A DNA stretch of 64,000 nt, taken from the NCBI RefSeq assembly GCF_024171995.1, contig NZ_JAMTCT010000028.1, positions 1 through 64,000 on the forward strand. The letters run 5' to 3'. The notes below the pieces were generated by a model, which saw only the letters and a list, made by a program, of their open reading frames with translations, did not search any database and was not told where the DNA came from. This DNA comes from Promicromonospora umidemergens. GTDB lineage: Bacteria > Actinomycetota > Actinomycetes > Actinomycetales > Cellulomonadaceae. The translations under genes were made by a program, and so were the position numbers. Below, piece by piece: positions 27,381 through 34,965 of the stretch (position 1 is the first letter of the stretch; the number at the start of each line of letters is the position of its first letter).

Positions 27381-27693
27381 GGTGAGCACCCTACGCGGCC
27401 GGTCGCGGCTTCCACCGCCGACGGCCGCGTGCCGTAGGCTGAGTGACGCGCGCCCGATTTTTGCCGTAATGTGCGGTTATCGGGCTGCGGTGCTGCCGCA
27501 TTCCTCAGTGGCACATATTTTCGCTCGCCGCACCACGGCCGTGCCCTTCCACGCGTGGGACGCGCTGTGGTAGAAACTGCACTCCAGGGGGTTGTTCGCC
27601 CCCTCCAGCCGAGTTCGTGGAGCAGGCCGCGGTAATCCGCCGTGTCCGGTCTTCCCAAACTCTGACGAGACAACTATTAGGGGGATCGGCTCG
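27381..27693. other. divergent intergenic region upstream of the conservon
   Basis: These 313 bases separate the peptidase gene (minus) from cvnA (plus). The region is more AT-rich than the genes around it (for example 27457-27530). It contains a small stem-loop, aggggg / ccccct with a 7-base loop (27586-27604). No reading frame is credible. Both promoters must lie here, but I cannot assign them with confidence. The cvnA ribosome site AGGGGGA is at 27679-27685. Confidence 0.5.
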
Positions 27694-29382
27694 GTGAGCT
27701 CGATGTCTTCTTCTCCTCCGCCGAGCAGGCTGCGCCAGGTTGCGCCCTGGGTATGCGTCGCCGGCGTGCTTGCCTACGTACTCGTAGCGCCCGTCCTGTT
27801 CACTGCCACCGGGGCCTCGTCCACGTGGCCCGCATGGCTCGTCGGCATCGCCGCCGTCGGGCTCGCCGTGGCGGCCGCGCTGATCGCCGCGCGGTCCTCA
27901 CGGGACGATCTCGCATCGCACCAGGTCCTGGTCCTCGCGCAGCGCCGGGCCGAGGAGCGTGCTGAGGCAGCCTCCGCGGCGCTCGACGCCCTGGCGAAGG
28001 AGCAGCTGCCCGCGTTCCTCCACAGCGAGCCGGCCCCGCCGTTGCCTCACCTTCCCGGTGACGCCGACGCGCAGGCCCGTCTGGACGCGGCCGCGGCCAT
28101 GCTCGCCCGGGTGCAGGAGGAGCGCGTCGCCCGCCGCGACGCCGTCCAGGTCGCCGTGGTCGCCCTGAGCCGCAAGGTCCAGGCCGCCGCGCACCGCATC
28201 CAGGAGGAGGCGGCGCGGATGGTGCAGCGCCACCCCACCGACCCGGACATCCTGCAGACGTCCATGCGCGTTGACCACGCCGCGGCCCAGCAGGCCCGCC
28301 AGGCACAGAGCCTCGCGGCCCTGTGCGGCGAGTGGCCTGGTCAGCAGTGGAGCGAGCCGCTCCCGCTGCCCGACGTCGTCAAGGGCGCTGCCAGCCGCAT
28401 CACCGCGTTCCACCGGGTCGAGGTGTCGGGTGACCCCGGCGTCGCCGTCTCGGCGCGCATCGTGGAGCCGCTCATCCACCTCGTGGCCGAGCTGCTGTCC
28501 AACGCCACGCAGTCCTCTCCGCCCACCACGCAGGTGCTCGTCTCGCTCCGCCAGGTGCAGCGCGGCGCCGTCGTCGAGATCGACGACTGCGGTGTGGGCC
28601 TCGACCTCAAGCAGCTCGAGCAGGCGCGCGACATCGCCTCAGGCAAGCGCGAGATCAGCATCACCGAGCTGGGCGAGATCCCGCAGACCGGCCTGGCCGT
28701 CGTCGGCACCTACGCGCGGCGCCACGGCTTCCGCGTGGACGTCACCGAGTCGGTGTACGGCGGCCTGCGCGCCATCGTCATGATCCCGGCCGAGCTCACG
28801 GAGGCAGTGGTGCCGACGGGGATGCTCACGCCGGCAGCGACCCTGCCGAGCGCAGGCAGCTCGTCCGCAGGGGTCTCGGCACTCGGGTCCGGCCGCAGCG
28901 CCAGCGCCACCGCCGTCATCGAGCCGCAGCTCGCACCGGAGCTGCCCGGTGCAAGGCCCGCGGACGACGGCGAGTGGCCGGCCCCTGCCGCGCCCGACCC
29001 TGCGAGCGTGGTCCCTGTCGAGCCGCTGAGCGTGCCCGGCGACGTGGTCGACGACGAGGAGGAGACGCCCGTGGCCGGTGCCCAGGTGAAGGCCCCAGGC
29101 GAGCTGCCCCTGCGTCCTGGGCGGGCCCGCCCCGAGGACGACGAGTTCCCCGAGCCGTCCGCACTTCCGCAGCGGCGATCGCGCCGTGGAGAGGCGGAAG
29201 CGCCCGACGACCGGACCAGGACCGCGGAGGTCCGTACGGAAGCTCCCGGTCCCGCGCAATCGGCCGAAGAGGCCGGTGAATGGATGGGTGCCTTCTTCAG
29301 TTCGAGCGAGGCGCGGTTCGGGGACTCATCTGACAGCAGCGAGCCGCCGGCTGGAGCCGGCGGAACTTCGGAGGACCGATGA
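27694..29382 (+). CDS. cvnA: conservon CvnA: membrane sensor histidine-kinase-like protein
   Basis: First gene of a conservon, the actinobacterial signalling set that works like a G-protein-coupled receptor. The protein has 562 residues. Two membrane segments (about 13-35 and 42-64) are followed by a long helical dimerisation region and a HATPase domain with N-box HLVAELLSNATQSSP and G-box DDCGVGLD. The C-terminal 150 residues are Pro/Glu/Ala-rich and disordered. No H-box phospho-acceptor histidine motif is obvious, as usual for CvnA. GTG 27694 has AGGGGGA eight bases upstream. It overlaps cvnB by four bases (ATGA). In the characterised Streptomyces Cvn9 (rar) locus such genes affect development. 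Confidence 0.88.
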   Translation: MSSMSSSPPPSRLRQVAPWVCVAGVLAYVLVAPVLFTATGASSTWPAWLVGIAAVGLAVAAALIAARSSRDDLASHQVLVLAQRRAEERAEAASAALDALAKEQLPAFLHSEPAPPLPHLPGDADAQARLDAAAAMLARVQEERVARRDAVQVAVVALSRKVQAAAHRIQEEAARMVQRHPTDPDILQTSMRVDHAAAQQARQAQSLAALCGEWPGQQWSEPLPLPDVVKGAASRITAFHRVEVSGDPGVAVSARIVEPLIHLVAELLSNATQSSPPTTQVLVSLRQVQRGAVVEIDDCGVGLDLKQLEQARDIASGKREISITELGEIPQTGLAVVGTYARRHGFRVDVTESVYGGLRAIVMIPAELTEAVVPTGMLTPAATLPSAGSSSAGVSALGSGRSASATAVIEPQLAPELPGARPADDGEWPAPAAPDPASVVPVEPLSVPGDVVDDEEETPVAGAQVKAPGELPLRPGRARPEDDEFPEPSALPQRRSRRGEAEAPDDRTRTAEVRTEAPGPAQSAEEAGEWMGAFFSSSEARFGDSSDSSEPPAGAGGTSEDR

Positions 29383-29792
29383 CTACGCAGGCCGACGGCA
29401 TGACCAGCACTGACGGCAACAGCTGGATGCTCGAGCTCATCAGTGGTGTACGGGGGGTCAAGCATGTTGTGGTGCTCACCTCGGACGGCCTGATGAAGGT
29501 TCGGACGGACCAGACCCCGCTCGACACGGCCGACAAGGTAGCCGCGGCGTGTGCCGGTCTCGCGGCACTGGGGATCGGGATGAGCCGGGAGTTTGGAAAC
29601 AGCGACACGATTCGCCAGATTGTGGTGGAATTTGACGGAGGGTTCCTGTTTGTCCGGGGGGCCGGCGACGGATCTCGTCTCGCGGTCGTCACCGATCCGG
29701 TGATCGACCCGGCGCTGATCGCCCAGCAGATGCAGGCCCAGGTCCTCATGATCGGGGAACGCACGCTGGGCACGGAGCGGATCACGAGCTGA
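29379..29792 (+). CDS. cvnB: conservon CvnB: roadblock/LC7 protein
   Basis: This 137-residue roadblock/LC7 domain protein is the likely regulator (GAP-like partner) of the CvnD GTPase. It shows the typical strand-helix order: WMLELISGVRGVKHVVVLTSDGLMKV, then DTADKVAAACAGLAALG and VVEFDGGFLFV. ATG overlaps the cvnA stop. It is followed by 110 bases before cvnC, the only real gap inside the conservon. Confidence 0.9.
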   Translation: MTTQADGMTSTDGNSWMLELISGVRGVKHVVVLTSDGLMKVRTDQTPLDTADKVAAACAGLAALGIGMSREFGNSDTIRQIVVEFDGGFLFVRGAGDGSRLAVVTDPVIDPALIAQQMQAQVLMIGERTLGTERITS

Positions 29793-29902
29793 TCCCGCAC
29801 CGGGCGCCGTCGATGGAAGGCAGTGCTCCGGCCCGGCAGGGCCCGAGTGCTCACGCACCACCAGCTCGACCGATACCTGACCGACCGACAGGGGGCGAGG
29901 GG

Positions 29903-30256
29903 ATGGACACCGAGGAGTACCGCGACCACCCGGTGCGCTCATACGTGCTCACCTCGGGGCGGGCGCACCCGTCGCGCAACACGCTGCGACCAGAGACTCT
30001 TGTCCGTGCCGTCGAGAGCCGTCCCGTGCTCTCGACGGCGGGCCGGCTGGAGCGCGAGCTGGTGCAGCTGTGCCGAGGCACGCTCGCGCTCGCAGAGGTT
30101 GCGGCATACCTGCAGCTACCGGTCAGCCTCGTGGCGGTCATGGTCTCTGACCTGGTCGACTCGGGGAACCTGACGATTCGTTCCAACCATCAAGCGCACG
30201 TCCTGCCCGGCAAGGACATCCTGGAGAAGATTCTCGATGGACTCCGCAAGCTCTGA
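29903..30256 (+). CDS. cvnC: conservon CvnC: DUF742 protein
   Basis: This is a 117-residue DUF742 protein with a predicted winged-helix-like fold (AEVAAYLQLPVSLVAVMVSDLVDSG). It contains the family phrase VRSYVLTSGRAHP near the N-terminus and ends with KILDGLRKL. ATG 29903 is chosen; the frame extends to 29813 but the extra 30 residues are low-complexity and a purine-rich site (AGGGGG) precedes 29903. The 3' end overlaps cvnD by 20 bases. Confidence 0.88.
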   Translation: MDTEEYRDHPVRSYVLTSGRAHPSRNTLRPETLVRAVESRPVLSTAGRLERELVQLCRGTLALAEVAAYLQLPVSLVAVMVSDLVDSGNLTIRSNHQAHVLPGKDILEKILDGLRKL

Positions 30257-30848
30257 TCGCACCGCGCCCGAGCAGCACCTGGCGCCGACCGTGGCACGGT
30301 CGGTCAAGGTGCTCGTCGTGGGTGCCTTCGGGGTGGGCAAGACGACGCTGATCGGTGCGGTCAGCGAGATCGACCCGCTGCGCACCGAGGAACGGATCAC
30401 CACGGCCAGCGTCGGTATCGATCCGGGACAGCCCAACAAGGAGACGACGACGGTCGCGATGGACTTCGGTCGTATCACCGTGACCGACGAGATCGCGCTG
30501 TACCTGTTCGGCACCCCTGGTCAGCGCCGGTTCTGGGACCTCTGGGCGGGCCTGGCGGACGGCGCCGTCGGCGCCCTGGTGATGATCGACACCAGAAACC
30601 TCGAGGACAGCTTCGAGGTCCTGGACCAGCTGGAGCTGCGGACCAAGATCCCGTTCGCCGTGGTCGTCAACCAGTTCCCGGACTCGCCGAGCTACCCGCT
30701 GGAACGAGTTCGCGCGGCGCTGGACCTGCTGCCCGAGACGCCGATCGTGGAGTGCGACGCGCGGGACCGGCCGTCGTCCGTGCTGACCCTGATCACCCTC
30801 GTCGAGCACGCGATGACCTTTCCCGTGTTCCAAAAGGTGAACGCGTGA
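30237..30848 (+). CDS. cvnD: conservon CvnD: small GTPase
   Basis: This is a Ras-like GTP-binding protein of 203 residues. The P-loop is G29-A-F-G-V-G-K35-T-T, the switch-II/Walker-B region FGTPGQRRFWDLW, and VVVNQFPDSP stands in the place of NKxD, an atypical base-recognition motif usual for this family. It overlaps cvnC by 20 bases and cvnE by four (GTGA), so translation of the set is tightly coupled. Confidence 0.92.
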   Translation: MDSASSDRTAPEQHLAPTVARSVKVLVVGAFGVGKTTLIGAVSEIDPLRTEERITTASVGIDPGQPNKETTTVAMDFGRITVTDEIALYLFGTPGQRRFWDLWAGLADGAVGALVMIDTRNLEDSFEVLDQLELRTKIPFAVVVNQFPDSPSYPLERVRAALDLLPETPIVECDARDRPSSVLTLITLVEHAMTFPVFQKVNA

Positions 30849-32122
30849 CCCTGGCCAACGGGTTGCATCTGCGGCTGGAGGACGTTCCGGACCGGATGCG
30901 GCTGTCGGACATCACCGCGGCCCGGGACTCGCACAAGCTCTACGAGCAGCTGCGCGACGAGTGGGGCCCGGTGGCCCCGATGGACCTGGAGCCCGGCGTA
31001 CCCGCCTGGCTCGTGCTCGGGTACGACGAGGCGAGCAGCGTGATGCGTAACGAGCTGCTGTTCTCGCGCAGCTCGCGCAACTGGCGCTACGTCAGGGAAC
31101 ACTCCCTGCGTGCGGAGTCGGGCGTGTTCGCAGCCCTGTCCCCGCGGGAGAACGCCTACTACCTCGACGGGATGCAGCAGCGCCGGCTGCGCGCCCCGCT
31201 CGTCGACGCCCTGAGCGGCGTCGACGAGAAGCGTCTGGCCCGCACCGTCTCGGTGACGTGCAAGGCGATCATCGACCGGCTGATGCCGCGCGGTGAGGCG
31301 GACCTCGTGAGCGAGTACGCGGTGTCCGTTCCCGTACTGGTCATGACCGAGATGTTCGGCATGAGCCTGTCCGACGGGAACAAGATGCACGAGCTCACCG
31401 AGGCGCTGTACGCGGGCACGGAGAACGCGATCGCGGCCGCGACCGAGCAGGAGGCGCTGCTGGCGGCGCTCGTGGCGAGGCGCCGGGCTGAGCCGGGCGA
31501 TGACCTGATCACCGCCCTGGTGCATCATCCGAACCACAGGAACGACGCCGAGGTGATGGCCTCGCTCGGCGTGATGTTCGGTCTGGGGCACAACGCCGAG
31601 ATCGCCTGGATCGCCAGCACGCTGCACATGATCCTGACCGATCCGGCGTTCGCGTCCCGCGTGCGCCGCGGCCGGCTCGACCTGGACGACGCGCTGGACG
31701 AGGTGTCGCGGCGCAACCCGCCCACGCCGCACGTGCTGCCCCGGTTCGCCCTGCAGGACTGCGAGCTGGGCGGGCGCCGGATCGCGCTCGGCGACGCTCT
31801 CGTCCCGGCCGTCGCCGCCGCGAACTCCGACCGGGCCATCCGCACGGACGATCCGTGGGAGGAGCTGGGCAGCCGGTTCCAGCTCACGTGGGGCGCTGGT
31901 GCGCACGCGTGCCCCGCTCACCGGATCGGGCCGCTCATCGGTCGCATCGCCGTGGATACCCTGCTGCGCCGGATCCTCGACATGGAGCTGATCGTGTCGT
32001 CGGACTCGATCAAGATGTCGGTCTCGTCGTGGTCGCGCTACCCGCGCAGCCTGCCGGTCCGGTTCACCTCCCCGCCGATGGACGGCTGGGCGGTCCCGAG
32101 CGCCGACCACCTGCGGAGGTAG
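30845..32122 (+). CDS. cvnE: conservon CvnE: cytochrome P450
   Basis: Cytochrome P450 of 425 residues at the end of the conservon, as in the Streptomyces rarABCDE locus. The haem ligand is C356 in WGAGAHACPA and the K-helix ExxR is E286-V-S-R289. The I-helix reads G246-L-G-H-N-A-E252 where most bacterial P450s have an acid-alcohol pair (A-G-x-D-T). The normal proton-delivery residues are therefore missing, suggesting an unusual reaction or a ligand-sensing role. GTG 30845 overlaps the cvnD stop. The substrate is unknown. Confidence 0.9.
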   Translation: MTLANGLHLRLEDVPDRMRLSDITAARDSHKLYEQLRDEWGPVAPMDLEPGVPAWLVLGYDEASSVMRNELLFSRSSRNWRYVREHSLRAESGVFAALSPRENAYYLDGMQQRRLRAPLVDALSGVDEKRLARTVSVTCKAIIDRLMPRGEADLVSEYAVSVPVLVMTEMFGMSLSDGNKMHELTEALYAGTENAIAAATEQEALLAALVARRRAEPGDDLITALVHHPNHRNDAEVMASLGVMFGLGHNAEIAWIASTLHMILTDPAFASRVRRGRLDLDDALDEVSRRNPPTPHVLPRFALQDCELGGRRIALGDALVPAVAAANSDRAIRTDDPWEELGSRFQLTWGAGAHACPAHRIGPLIGRIAVDTLLRRILDMELIVSSDSIKMSVSSWSRYPRSLPVRFTSPPMDGWAVPSADHLRR

Positions 32123-32230
32123 TCGCTCCGTCCGCACGGTGACCGGCACCCGAGTGCCCTTACGTGTCGGAAGTAGCTCCACATGAGGGTCGATATGCGT
32201 ATTTTCCCCGTGCTCACGTACTCTGGGACC

Positions 32231-32881
32231 ATGTCAGATTCGGTCCCTTGGGACGACGCCGCCCCTACTTTGCAGGCTGCGCTGGCGCGGGAGGCGCACC
32301 GCCTGACCTCGAGCAGGAATGTGTTCGCGCTGATCAATCCGGACGGGTTGCTGACCCTCAAGGACGGGACGCCGCGGGAGGTGCGGGAGGCGGCCGACCC
32401 GTTGCACGGGGCGGCCGCCAGGGTCGCCGTCGTGGACCCTCGTGGTGGTGCTGCGGGGATCGGCGGATACCGGCCGGAGGCCGCCCGGGACGTGCCGGAG
32501 GAGTATCCGGTCAACCCGGTAGCCCGGCGTGTCAGGGCGGCTCTGGCGGCGGGGGCTGGACAGGCGGTCCCCGACGAGGAGCTGCGCGGCAACCTTGCGT
32601 TGTGCGCGGTGGACGTCGACGGCAAGACCGAGGTGGGGCTGACCGGCTGGCAGCAGGAGCTCATCCGTGTCGCCCACCATGCCGCGCACGCTGCTTCGGG
32701 GTGGCTGTCCTCGTTCCGCATCGTGGGCAGGACCGGGGAGGCAGGGGCCAGCACGGTGTTCCTGCCAGGGCTGCGCGACCCCATGAGCGCTGACAGCGCA
32801 CGACTCGCGGCCCATCTGCTGACCCAGGTCGCGGACTCCTCCGATGACGTGAGCTCGCCCTCCCTGCGGCGGAGCTGGTAG
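32231..32881 (+). CDS. protein of unknown function between conservon and TrpA-like gene
   Basis: The protein has 216 residues from ATG 32231 (an earlier ATG at 32183 would add 16). No signal peptide, membrane segment or known motif is visible. Recognisable pieces are FALINPDGLLTLKDGTP, then a Pro/Arg/Ala-rich middle and a helical C-terminus. TACTCT six bases before the ATG would fit a -10 box of a leaderless transcript, but no matching -35 is seen. It is 58 bases before the TrpA-like gene, so cotranscription is likely. Confidence 0.55.
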   Translation: MSDSVPWDDAAPTLQAALAREAHRLTSSRNVFALINPDGLLTLKDGTPREVREAADPLHGAAARVAVVDPRGGAAGIGGYRPEAARDVPEEYPVNPVARRVRAALAAGAGQAVPDEELRGNLALCAVDVDGKTEVGLTGWQQELIRVAHHAAHAASGWLSSFRIVGRTGEAGASTVFLPGLRDPMSADSARLAAHLLTQVADSSDDVSSPSLRRSW

Positions 32882-32939
32882 GCATCGTGACCTGCCAGTC
32901 CGTTGATCCGACATGAATGATCGCTCGGGAGGAACCGCT

Positions 32940-34028
32940 ATGGGGAACTGGCAGGAGAACGCAGTCTCGGGCGAGGGGAGGACAGCCTCCCTGCTGAGCC
33001 GCCTGCGTGAGAAGGAGAAGCGTCCGGCGCTGGTGGGGTACCTACCGCTCGGGTTCCCCGACCTCGAGCGCAGCATGGAGGCGCTGTACACGCTTGCCGA
33101 CAGCGGTGTGGACATCATCGAGCTGGGGATCCCGTTCACTGCGCCGGTGATGGACGGGATAGTGATCCAGCAGGCGGCCCAGGTCGCGCTGGAGGCCGGG
33201 ACACGGGTGGGGCACGTCTTCGAAGCGGTGCAGCGGCTGCGTGAGCACGCGCCACACGTCGAGGTGCTGGTGATGACCTACTGGGACCCGGTGGCGCGCT
33301 ACGGCGTGGAGGCGTTCGCCCGCGACCTTGGCGCTGCCGGCGGGGCCGGGCTGATCACCCCGGACCTGGACCTCGGCCAGGCCGGGGAGTGGGTCGAGGC
33401 GAGCGACCGGCACGGCTTGGACCGTGTGTTCCTGGTGGCACCGAGCGCGCGGCCGGAGCAGCTGGCCGGCGCGGCCCAGGCGTCACGTGGGTTCGTCTAC
33501 GCGGCCTCCACGATGGGGGTCACGGGGACCCGCGCCACGGTGGGTGAACGGGCGGAGAAGCTCGTCACGGACACCAGGGCCGCTGGCGCGCCACACGTGT
33601 GTGTCGGTCTGGGCGTCTCCACCGGCGATCAGGCTGCCGAGGTCGGGCGATGGGCCGACGGCGTCATCGTCGGCTCGGTCCTTGTGCGCCCGCTGCTCGG
33701 GGACGACCTGTGGGCCGACCGGGTCAAGAGCCTGTCGGACATCACCAGCGAGCTGGTCTCCGGGGTGCGCCGCGCACGCGTCACACCCCGCCGTCGTGCA
33801 GAAGATGTCCGCCCTTACCGCCCTGAAAGGATCCAGATGGCCAGCACCATGTCGCTGCCCGGCGACGACGAGGAGATCCGCAACAGCCTGGACGTCGCGA
33901 TCCGGGCTCGGGAGATCTCTGACCCGGAGGTGGAGACGGTCCTCCGGCTCCTGGAGGAGAATCCCGGCCGGTTCAGGTCGTACGAGGAGATCTACGCCAA
34001 GGCCCACGCCGCCACGCTCAGCGACTGA
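32940..34028 (+). CDS. stand-alone TrpA-like lyase (indole-3-glycerol-phosphate lyase type) with C-terminal extension
   Basis: TIM barrel homologous to the tryptophan synthase alpha chain, which cleaves indole-3-glycerol phosphate to indole. Both catalytic acids are kept with the correct 11-residue spacing: E61 (DIIELGIPF) and D72 (PVMDGIVIQ); FVYAASTMGVTGTR is the phosphate-site loop. No trpB or other trp gene is near, so free indole or a relative may be the product, as for plant BX1-type enzymes. The total is 362 residues, about 95 longer than TrpA. The extra part has its own ATG 33837 preceded by GAAAGG six bases upstream, so it may also be made separately. ATG 32940 follows GGGAGGA. The gene ends 7 bases from the convergent minus-strand gene. 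Confidence 0.75.
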   Translation: MGNWQENAVSGEGRTASLLSRLREKEKRPALVGYLPLGFPDLERSMEALYTLADSGVDIIELGIPFTAPVMDGIVIQQAAQVALEAGTRVGHVFEAVQRLREHAPHVEVLVMTYWDPVARYGVEAFARDLGAAGGAGLITPDLDLGQAGEWVEASDRHGLDRVFLVAPSARPEQLAGAAQASRGFVYAASTMGVTGTRATVGERAEKLVTDTRAAGAPHVCVGLGVSTGDQAAEVGRWADGVIVGSVLVRPLLGDDLWADRVKSLSDITSELVSGVRRARVTPRRRAEDVRPYRPERIQMASTMSLPGDDEEIRNSLDVAIRAREISDPEVETVLRLLEENPGRFRSYEEIYAKAHAATLSD

Positions 34029-34035
34029 GAGCCGT

Positions 34036-34710
34036 TCAGTCCCTCTGTGCTCTGTAGGCGCTGATGAAGGCGTAGGCGGAGGTCCGGTTGACGGGGAACT
34101 GGTAGGAGCCGTCGTCGATGACCGGTGTGGTGTAGCTGATGAGGTGCCCTGGCCAGGTCAGCCCCCAGGGCGTGACGGATCCGACCACGCCGGAGACGAT
34201 GCTGGGCTCGGCTGCGCCTGGAGGTGCGGACGGGGAGGCGCCGGATGGTTCGTCATCGTCGGCTGCAGGGTCTGTCGCCTGCCGGGTGCGACGGTCTACG
34301 CGGGGCTGGTTCACACGGTAGGCACGGATGAAGACGCAGGTGCTCTCGGGTGTGCCGTGGGGTGTGACGGAGAGCCGGGAGGAGCCGAGATCGTCGGTGA
34401 CCGGCGTGGTGAAGGTGATCTGGTGGGCGGACCGTCCGGGCCCGGGGGTCAGGACGGACTCGACCGTGCCGGCCACGAAACCGGCCATGGGTCCGGCCAG
34501 GTAGAGCAGGGCGGTGTCCCCGGGCCGGACACCGTCGATGACGTCGATCACGTCGATGAGGTCGACAGGGGCGTAAGAGCCGGGTGTGTGGCCGGGGCCG
34601 GCCAGGTAGATCAGGGCGGTGTCCCCTGGGTGCAGCTCCTCGATGACGTCGACGACATCGAAGCGCACGTCGGAGCCGACGACCTGGCGTTCACGGCGGC
34701 GCGGGCTCAT
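34036..34710 (-). CDS. internally repeated protein of unknown function
   Basis: This 224-residue protein has no recognised family. Two internal duplications are visible: PGDTALIYLAGP recurs 35 residues later as PGDTALLYLAGP, each next to an Asp/Val/Ile run (DVVDVIEEL, DVIDVIDGV). A C-terminal unit HQITFTTPVTDD ... IRAYR recurs as HLISYTTPVIDD ... ISAYR after an acidic-Pro linker. It looks like paired small beta domains. ATG 34710 overlaps the stop of the upstream 32-residue peptide (ATGA). No signal peptide is visible. The frame continues upstream to 34920 but that part is low-complexity. Confidence 0.55.
   Translation of the reverse strand: MSPRRRERQVVGSDVRFDVVDVIEELHPGDTALIYLAGPGHTPGSYAPVDLIDVIDVIDGVRPGDTALLYLAGPMAGFVAGTVESVLTPGPGRSAHQITFTTPVTDDLGSSRLSVTPHGTPESTCVFIRAYRVNQPRVDRRTRQATDPAADDDEPSGASPSAPPGAAEPSIVSGVVGSVTPWGLTWPGHLISYTTPVIDDGSYQFPVNRTSAYAFISAYRAQRD
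34493..34651. repeat. 105-bp-spaced direct repeat inside coding sequence
   Basis: Two copies of a roughly 55-base segment (near 34493-34548 and 34596-34651; shared core gccaggtaga.cagggcggtgtcccc, then tcgatgacgtcga) lie 105 bases apart, one copy per 35 codons. They encode the duplicated PGDTAL.YLAGP unit of the minus-strand protein. Confidence 0.7.
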
Positions 34711-34805
34711 CGCCAAGAGCCCGGTCGCGCGTCCGGGGTGGCAGCGCAGCTGATGTCCTGGTCGGACGCGGTGCACAGGGGCTGGTTGACGAGGTCGTCG
34801 ATCAT
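34707..34805 (-). CDS. putative 32-residue peptide with two cysteines
   Basis: This is a short frame from ATG 34805 to TGA 34709-34707, coding MIDDLVNQPL-CTASDQDISC-AATPDARPGSWR. GGAGGG lies four bases before the ATG, and the stop overlaps the start of the following 224-residue gene (ATGA), the arrangement expected of a translated, coupled gene. The two cysteines are nine residues apart and the charged/acidic N-terminus with a small C-terminal tail could suit a modified-peptide precursor, but no RiPP enzyme is next to it. It may instead be a leader peptide that controls the downstream gene. Confidence 0.35.
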   Translation of the reverse strand: MIDDLVNQPLCTASDQDISCAATPDARPGSWR

Positions 34806-34965
34806 GGGGCCCTCCGATCGGTCTGGGGATGGTTCGGCTCGACGCGAGAGCACCTGAGCGGGGTTGACCAACGCGGCTGGTGGCCCTGGTGGAGACCGGC
34901 GACGATTCGACCGGTCGCACCGACGCGCCACGCCCCGGTGGGCTTGGTGCTGCCGCTGGTGACGG

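Noticed and set aside
32940-34028. Part of a tryptophan operon
   Set aside because: No trpB, trpC, trpD or trpE is near, the protein is 95 residues too long and its neighbours are a P450 and an FMO.
34707-34805. Lanthipeptide or lasso-peptide precursor
   Set aside because: No LanM/LanB/LanC, lasso cyclase, radical SAM or YcaO enzyme is in the window; only two cysteines and few Ser/Thr residues are present, so the claim is kept to an unassigned peptide.
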